From contig NZ_JAPEMC010000001.1 in NCBI RefSeq assembly GCF_026343115.1, forward strand, positions 4,669,501 to 4,733,500: a stretch of DNA of 64,000 nt, given 5' to 3'. The position numbers and the translations under genes are program-made. Below, one piece after another: positions 57,238-64,000 of this stretch. Origin of the DNA: Streptomyces sp. NBC_00102. GTDB lineage: Bacteria > Actinomycetota > Actinomycetes > Streptomycetales > Streptomycetaceae. Each line of letters opens with the position of its first letter. Within the stretch, counting starts at the first letter, position 1. Under the pieces are notes generated by a model that saw only the letters and a list, made by a program, of their open reading frames with translations, was not told the origin of the DNA and made no database searches.

Positions 57238-59700
57238 ATGTCCCACGTCGGCGTCCCGCGCGGGACCGTCCGCAAGCGCCGCACCCTCGCGCTGTTCACC
57301 GCGGGTGTACTCACCATCCCGGCGCTGGCCGGCTGTGACTCCGGCGGGGAGAAGACCGCCACCGGCGTCCCCCAGGACATCGCCCCGGCAGTCCGGGGAG
57401 CGATCGCCCAGGGCTCCACCCTGAACTGGGCCGTCGACGCGGTGCCCGCCACCCTCAACACCTTCCAGGCGGACGCGGACGGCTCCACCACCCGGATCAC
57501 CGGCGCGCTCCTGCCGAACCTCTTCCCGCTCGACGCGGCAGGACAGCCGAAGCTCAACCCGGACTACCTGGAGTCCGCGAAGGTCATCGACCGGGAGCCG
57601 AAGCAGGTCGTCCTCTACAAACTCAACCAGCGGGCGGTGTGGAGCGACGGCCGCGAGATCGGCGCCCCGGACTTCGTCGCCCAGTGGCGCGCGCTGAACG
57701 GCAAGGACACCGCCTACTGGACCGCGCGCAACGCCGGGTACGAGCGGATCGAGAAGATCGAACGCGGCCACGACGACCTCCAGGTCCGGGTCACCTTCTC
57801 GAAGCCCTACGGCGACTGGCGCTCGCTCTTCTCCCCGCTCTACCCGAAGGAGGTCATGGGCTCCCCGGACTCCTTCAACGACGGCGCGCGCACCACCCTG
57901 AAGAACACGGCCGGCCCCTTCAGGCTCGGGTCCGTGGACAAGGACACCAAGACCGTCACCGTCGTCCGCGACCCCCGCTGGTGGGGCGGCGGGGCGAAGC
58001 TGGACAAGATCGTCTTCCGTGCGGTCGCCCCCCGGGACCGGGGCAAGGCGCTCGCCGCGGGCACCGTGGACGTGGCGGACATCGACGGGACCGAAGCGCA
58101 GCGCATCCGCCTCGCCGCCCGTGACGACAGCCGCAACGGCCGCCCTCTCACCCACGGCCCCCAGGCCGACCTCAGCCCCGCCGCCGCCCTGCGCTCGTGG
58201 GCGCTCGCCCACGGCTCCGACGAGGAGGCCGCCGAGATCGCGCAGGCCTCCCGGGAGAAGGCCAAGGAGGCGGTCGAGGCGTACGAGGCCGAGCAGGCGG
58301 GGCTGCGCTCCTACGTCGTCCGCAAGTCGCTGGAGCCCGCCTACACGCAGCTGGCGCTCAACGGGGAGTCCGGCCCGCTGGCCGACGAGCGGGTGCGCCG
58401 GGCGGTGGCCCGCGCGCTGGACCGCCAGGAGATCGCCGACTCCGTCCTGAAACCGCTGGGGCTGCCGTCCGAGCCGCTCGGCAGTCACCTCGCCATGCTC
58501 GGCCAGCCCGGTTACACGGACAGCAGCGGCGCCATCGGCGACCAGGACACCGCGGAGGCCCTGGCGCTGCTCGCGGACGCGGGCTGGACCCCCGGCGGCG
58601 CCCGGAAGCCCAAGGGCACCGAGGCCGGCAGCGAGGCGGAGAAGTCCGCGGCCGCGAAGGCCAGCGCCTCGGCGGACGCCGACGACCCGGAGGAGGAGAC
58701 GGACGGCGCGGCGGGTGCGGAAGCGACGGAGACCGCGGAGGCCGCGGAGGCGACGGAGAGCGCGGAGGCCACCGGGAGCACGGACGCGGCGAAGACCGAC
58801 TCCGGGAGCACGGACGCGGCGAAGACCGACTCCGGGGGCACCGGGCAGAGCGGCACCGGGAGCACCGCGACGGCGGACGGTACCGGCACGACCGGCACCG
58901 CGAAGGCGGACGGTACCGGCACCGACAAGACCGCGGCCGACGAGAAGGCCGACGCCGGGAACGCCGGGCGCTACGTCGTCGGGGACGACGGGAAGCCGGG
59001 CGACGACGACTCCGCCGCACAGGTGTCGCTCCAGGATCGCAAGGCCGGGGGCGCCCCCGGCCTGTACGCCCCCGTGGGCACCGCCGCGCCGCGGCCCGCG
59101 GCCCCGGCCCGGCACGCGCCCGTACGCGCCCGGATCGGCAAGGACGGAAAGACGCTGAGCCTGCGGTTCGTCCTCCCCTCGGGCCCCGAGTCGGCCTCCC
59201 TGCGCAAGGTCGGCGAGAAGATCGCCGCGATGCTCGACTCCGTCGGCATCTCCACGGTGATCACCAAGGTCTCCGACGCGAGCTACTTCAAGGACCACAT
59301 CGCCTCCGGCGCGTACGACCTCGCCCTCTACTCCTGGCCGGCCAGCGCCTACCCCGCCACGGACGGCCGCCCCATCTTCGCCAAGCCGGTGCCGGCCTCC
59401 GACGGATCGCTGGTCGTCGAGCAGAACTACACGCGGGTCGGCACCGACTACATCGACCAGCTCTTCGACCGGGCCGTCGCGACCCTGGACCAGAAGACGT
59501 CCCGCGACCTGATGAAGCAGGCGGACGCCCGGATCTGGGCCGCCGCGGGCTCGATCCCGCTCTACCAGCGCCCGCAGCTGGTGGCGGTGGACAAGAGGCT
59601 CGTGAACGTCGGCGCCTTCGGCTTCGGGACGCCGCGCTACCAGGACATCGGCTTCAAGGACAAGAAGGCCGCGGGCGCCCCGGCGCGTCTGACCGAGTAG
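57238..59700 (+). CDS. family 5 (peptide-type) substrate-binding lipoprotein with low-complexity insert
   Basis: ABC-type binding protein of 820 residues with lipobox LTIPALAGCDSGG. Family 5 core (LNWAVDAVPATLNTFQADAD, NQRAVWSDGREIGAPDFVAQ, VRRAVARALDRQEIADSVL) is split by an insert of about 110-150 residues (around 455-605) made of Ala/Thr/Gly/Asp/Glu with repeats such as GSTDAAKTDSG. Core length without the insert is normal. ATG at 57238 follows a GGAGG site. No permease is adjacent, so it is an orphan binding protein or a partner of the peptide transporter 5 kb downstream. Confidence 0.9.
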   Translation: MSHVGVPRGTVRKRRTLALFTAGVLTIPALAGCDSGGEKTATGVPQDIAPAVRGAIAQGSTLNWAVDAVPATLNTFQADADGSTTRITGALLPNLFPLDAAGQPKLNPDYLESAKVIDREPKQVVLYKLNQRAVWSDGREIGAPDFVAQWRALNGKDTAYWTARNAGYERIEKIERGHDDLQVRVTFSKPYGDWRSLFSPLYPKEVMGSPDSFNDGARTTLKNTAGPFRLGSVDKDTKTVTVVRDPRWWGGGAKLDKIVFRAVAPRDRGKALAAGTVDVADIDGTEAQRIRLAARDDSRNGRPLTHGPQADLSPAAALRSWALAHGSDEEAAEIAQASREKAKEAVEAYEAEQAGLRSYVVRKSLEPAYTQLALNGESGPLADERVRRAVARALDRQEIADSVLKPLGLPSEPLGSHLAMLGQPGYTDSSGAIGDQDTAEALALLADAGWTPGGARKPKGTEAGSEAEKSAAAKASASADADDPEEETDGAAGAEATETAEAAEATESAEATGSTDAAKTDSGSTDAAKTDSGGTGQSGTGSTATADGTGTTGTAKADGTGTDKTAADEKADAGNAGRYVVGDDGKPGDDDSAAQVSLQDRKAGGAPGLYAPVGTAAPRPAAPARHAPVRARIGKDGKTLSLRFVLPSGPESASLRKVGEKIAAMLDSVGISTVITKVSDASYFKDHIASGAYDLALYSWPASAYPATDGRPIFAKPVPASDGSLVVEQNYTRVGTDYIDQLFDRAVATLDQKTSRDLMKQADARIWAAAGSIPLYQRPQLVAVDKRLVNVGAFGFGTPRYQDIGFKDKKAAGAPARLTE

Positions 59701-60032
59701 CCCGGAGCCGTACCCCGCGAAGTGCCCGCCGGATCTCCCGGCGGGCACTTCCGCGTTCCGGCGAGGTGACCGGGCAGTGCCCGGAGGACGGCCGTGGCGG
59801 GGTCCGGGCGGCCTTCGCGGGGGCCGCTCCGGCCCCGCCGCGGCCCTCCCGGTCCTGAATATCCGTTGAATCCTCGGGGAAGAGCGGTCTCGCGGATCGG
59901 GCCGGGAAGCCCCCCGCGCGGCTGGCCCGTACCATGGGACGAGCCGTGGCGTGTAAGCCCGGCGGGGCGTACGAGGACCTGAGACCGACTGCGACGCCTG
60001 ATCCCACGATCCGAGAGAAGCGCATTCCACCC
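59701..60032. other. 332-base gap before typA
   Basis: Contains the terminator at 59719-59751 and the typA promoter and leader region. GAATATCCGTTGAATCC-type lower GC sequence near 59855-59875. No gene recognised. Confidence 0.45.
59719..59751 (+). terminator. terminator downstream of binding-protein gene
   Basis: Perfect 14-base stem (59719-59732 and 59738-59751) with a 5-base loop. Confidence 0.85.
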
Positions 60033-61904
<1,872 letters not shown>

Positions 61905-61970
61905 TCACATCCGGCCACGGCCGGAGCTGATCGACAACGGGTTTGAAACCCGATCACATGCATTGACATG

Positions 61971-62009
61971 AGGCTCGGCCTCCCGCGGATACTGCGGGAG
62001 GCCGAGCCT
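61971..62009 (+). terminator. terminator of typA
   Basis: Perfect 16-base arms (61971-61986 and 61994-62009) with a 7-base loop. Confidence 0.9.
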
Positions 62010-62356
62010 TCGTCAATTGATTTTCGTCACTTCCGCGTCCGGTTATCGGGCGTTGCTCTCCGAAACCTGTGTTAACAGTCCGTTTCGGGGGTGTCTGTCT
62101 GGACTCAGTTTGTCCGGATTTCGGTCACACGGCCCGTATCGATGTTGTCAAACCGAGACCCTTTAAGTGTGGTTTACGGTCCACTCGTACTTAATAGTTG
62201 GCTGCATTGAGCTCGGGTCAATGGGTCACGCACTGTGGGGAGTGTCGACCCGCGAGCACACGGGGCACACAGATCTTCCGCCGCCAGGGGTGTCGGCGTA
62301 AGACCGCTGGTGCCCGCTTCGTATGGAAGAACAAGTGGACTCATGAGGAGGAACCC

Positions 62357-62461
62357 ATGCACGGTGCCGCAAGCGCCCAGTGGGTCACGTCGTCCGGCCG
62401 GCGCACCAGACGCCCACGATCCCTGGCGGTAAGTCAGGGGTCGGTGCGATCGCTGCACTGA
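62357..62461 (+). CDS. possible small leader peptide
   Basis: A 34-residue basic ORF (start MHGAASAQWVTSSG) with a strong AGGAGGAA site 5 bases before its ATG, 232 bases before the permease gene. No homologue recognised. A second overlapping short ORF begins at 62343. The strong ribosome site is the only support. Confidence 0.25.
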   Translation: MHGAASAQWVTSSGRRTRRPRSLAVSQGSVRSLH

Positions 62462-62693
62462 TCCGCCCGGCGCCCGATCTCCCGTATCGGTTCTCCGGGG
62501 TGAGTCCACCCTGGCCGCGGTCTACCCGCGCAGATCAGCCTCAGGCCTGCTCGCCGCTCCGTACGTTCCCGCACCCGCCCTCTCGTTCGGGCAACCCGGT
62601 GCAGGCGCAGTGCGGTTGACTCTTCGCATACTGCTGAAGAGGCGGCACGTGCGCGGGCCGGCGGCCATCAATTACATGTGAAACGGACGAATC

Positions 62694-63716
62694 ATGACGA
62701 GTCCAACTGGGATTCAGGCCGAGGCCTCGGCTTCGGTTCTCGAGAAAGAGCCCGAGAAGCCGACCGGCCCCGCCAAGGTCGAGGGGCGCTCGCCGGGCCA
62801 GCTGATGTGGCGCCGCTTCAAGCGGGACAAGACCGGCATCGTGTCCGCGGTCGTGGTGATCGTGTTCTTCCTGGTGGCAGCTCTCGCCCCGGTGATCACC
62901 AAGCTGTACGGCAAGGACCCGTACACGCTCTACGGCCAGGACGACCCGAACCTGCTGGACATGTTCAACATGCCCTCCGGCGGTATGGGCGGCATGTCCC
63001 CCGAGCACTGGTTCGGCATCGAGCCGACGCTCGGCCGCGACGTCTTCGCCCAGCTGCTGTACGGCATGCGCACCTCGCTGTACACGGCGGTCGTCGCCAC
63101 CGTGGCCATGGTGGTCATGGGCGTGCTGATCGGTCTCATCGGCGGGTACTTCGGCGGTAAGACCGACTACTGGATCGGCCGGGTCACCGACTTCTTCCTC
63201 GCGCTCCCGAGCCAGCTCTTCTTCGTCGCGGCGATGCCGGTCATCACGACCGTCTTCGTCGCCCCGGACGAGGAGACCCCGACGTACGTGCGCACCTGCG
63301 CCATCATCGCCGTGATGTGGCTGCTCGGCTGGATGGGCCTGGCCCGTCTGATCCGCGCCGTCACCCTCTCGCTCAGCGGACGCGAGTTCGTCGAGGCGGC
63401 CAAGGTCGCCGGAGCCTCCCCGTGGCGCATCATCCGCAAGGAGCTGCTGCCGAACCTCGTCACCCCGATCCTGGTGCAGTCCACGTACATGCTGCCCAGC
63501 ACCATCCTCTCGGTCGCCTTTCTCTCCTTCGTCGGCGTCGGCTACGTCGAGCCGACGCCGGACTGGGGCCGGATGTTCTCCGTGGGCGCGAACGTCTACG
63601 AGCAGGACCCGGTCTACATGTTCTTCCCGGGTGTCGCCATGGTCGTCTTCGTTGTGGCGTTCAACCTCCTCGGGGACTCCGTACGGGACGCCTTCGACCC
63701 GAAGACGGGACGCTGA
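62694..63716 (+). CDS. bldKA: peptide ABC transporter permease (likely BldKA)
   Basis: DppC/OppC-type permease of 340 residues: cytoplasmic N-terminus, an OppC N-terminal segment (GQLMWRRFKRDKTGIVSAVV), and six hydrophobic segments with the EAA loop (GREFVEAAKVAGASPWRIIR). GRDVFAQLLYGMRTSL is typical of DppC. ATG at 62694. Gene order permease then binding lipoprotein, next to typA, fits the start of the S. coelicolor bldK oligopeptide importer needed for aerial growth. The symbol rests on position and order, not alignment, and the rest of the operon lies outside. Confidence 0.8.
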   Translation: MTSPTGIQAEASASVLEKEPEKPTGPAKVEGRSPGQLMWRRFKRDKTGIVSAVVVIVFFLVAALAPVITKLYGKDPYTLYGQDDPNLLDMFNMPSGGMGGMSPEHWFGIEPTLGRDVFAQLLYGMRTSLYTAVVATVAMVVMGVLIGLIGGYFGGKTDYWIGRVTDFFLALPSQLFFVAAMPVITTVFVAPDEETPTYVRTCAIIAVMWLLGWMGLARLIRAVTLSLSGREFVEAAKVAGASPWRIIRKELLPNLVTPILVQSTYMLPSTILSVAFLSFVGVGYVEPTPDWGRMFSVGANVYEQDPVYMFFPGVAMVVFVVAFNLLGDSVRDAFDPKTGR

Positions 63717-63814
63717 TCCGAACCGCGGGGGAGCTGCCTCCCGGGCGCCGGCACCGACCGGACGTGCAGGGCAGCACAGTTGATCACTACTCACAGGCAG
63801 GTGGACTCGACTCC

Positions 63815-64000
63815 ATGTCTATGCTCAAGAACCGTACGGCGAGAGCCGCACTGGTCGCGGTCGCGGCGGGCGCACTGACGCTCACCGCCTGCGGCGGCAA
63901 CGACGACAACGCGGCCAAGGACAACAGCAAGACCAAGAAGGACGCGTCCTCGCAGTCCAACGCGGTCGTCCTCGGTACCGCCGCGGACTCCACCGGCCCG
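63815..64000 (+). CDS. peptide-binding lipoprotein, 5' part only (likely BldKB)
   Basis: First 62 codons before the window ends. Basic start (MSMLKNRTARAA), hydrophobic core and lipobox LTLTACGG, then a Asn/Asp/Lys-rich linker (NDDNAAKDNSKTKKD) and the start of a binding-protein domain (AVVLGTAADSTGP). It follows the permease gene on the same strand after 98 bases. By order it would be BldKB. The ATG at 63815 is taken; ATG at 63821 is equally possible. Confidence 0.85.
   Translation, partial: MSMLKNRTARAALVAVAAGALTLTACGGNDDNAAKDNSKTKKDASSQSNAVVLGTAADSTGP

Larger units (their letters stand above)
61905..62693. other. 789-base regulatory region before peptide transporter
   Basis: Lower in GC than surroundings between about 62010 and 62215. 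It includes the typA terminator, an inverted repeat CCGAAAC/GTTTCGG (62060-62066 and 62082-62088) and AT-richer steps such as TACTTAATAG near 62189 that could be promoter elements. A possible short ORF is listed separately. No RNA gene or riboswitch was recognised. Confidence 0.45.

Overview
The window is chromosomal DNA from a Streptomyces or close relative. It is very GC-rich, uses GTG starts often, and carries a Wbl protein, many PP2C/anti-sigma-kinase regulators, a polyphosphate glucokinase and a peptide-transporter locus. From memory (no search was run), the core gene order matches the S. coelicolor chromosome from about SCO5039 (penicillin-binding protein) through fumC, fumB, wblI, glpX, xseBA, ispH, ppgK and ychF to typA and a bldK-like transporter. 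This is therefore mostly conserved core, with one clear accessory island and several lineage-variable genes.

Layout. 1-7.2 kb: bifunctional penicillin-binding protein, catalase, GAF/PP2C/ATPase regulator, DUF402 protein. 7.3-17 kb: central metabolism, with class II and class I fumarases, M18 aminopeptidase, a DUF1707 protein, WblI, GlpX fructose-bisphosphatase, a DUF4245 protein and a nitroreductase. 16.8-24.1 kb: exonuclease VII subunits, APC permease, IspH, polyphosphate glucokinase, a DUF6542 membrane protein and YchF. 24.1-26.05 kb: accessory island at the 3' end of ychF, holding a YefM-YoeB pair, a broken RelE/Phd-type junction and an intact RelE/Phd-type pair. The last 18 bases of ychF recur twice downstream, and paired 9-base repeats sit at each internal border. 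26.2-33 kb: two hypothetical genes, an RsbP/RsbQ-like phosphatase-hydrolase pair and a secreted GH65 enzyme. 33-42 kb: cupin, threonine synthase-like enzyme, GntR regulator, NCS1-type permease with a cysteine-rich tail, small SPOR-like protein, NUDIX hydrolase, an ATP-binding anti-sigma-type protein and a large PAS/GAF/PP2C/ATPase protein. 42-46.3 kb: PspA and TPM-domain proteins and a third toxin-antitoxin-like pair. 46.5-54 kb: sugar ABC importer with GH1 beta-glucosidase, acetylxylan esterase and a LacI regulator. 54-64 kb: MarR-MFS pair, isochorismatase-fold hydrolase, peptide-binding lipoprotein, TypA, and the start of a peptide ABC transporter cut by the window edge.

Two regulatory threads stand out. 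Three PP2C phosphatases and one free-standing HATPase are encoded within 38 kb, one phosphatase overlapping an RsbQ-like hydrolase, so partner-switch control of sigma factors is well represented. A 14-base LacI-type palindrome in front of the sugar-binding protein gene recurs with 12 of 14 matches upstream of the lacI gene, which suggests that this regulator controls the glycoside operon and itself.

The most interesting structure is the ychF-proximal island. It reads as two tandem insertions, each bordered by a copy of the ychF end, carrying toxin-antitoxin genes and no integrase. Strong perfect hairpins separate many convergent genes.
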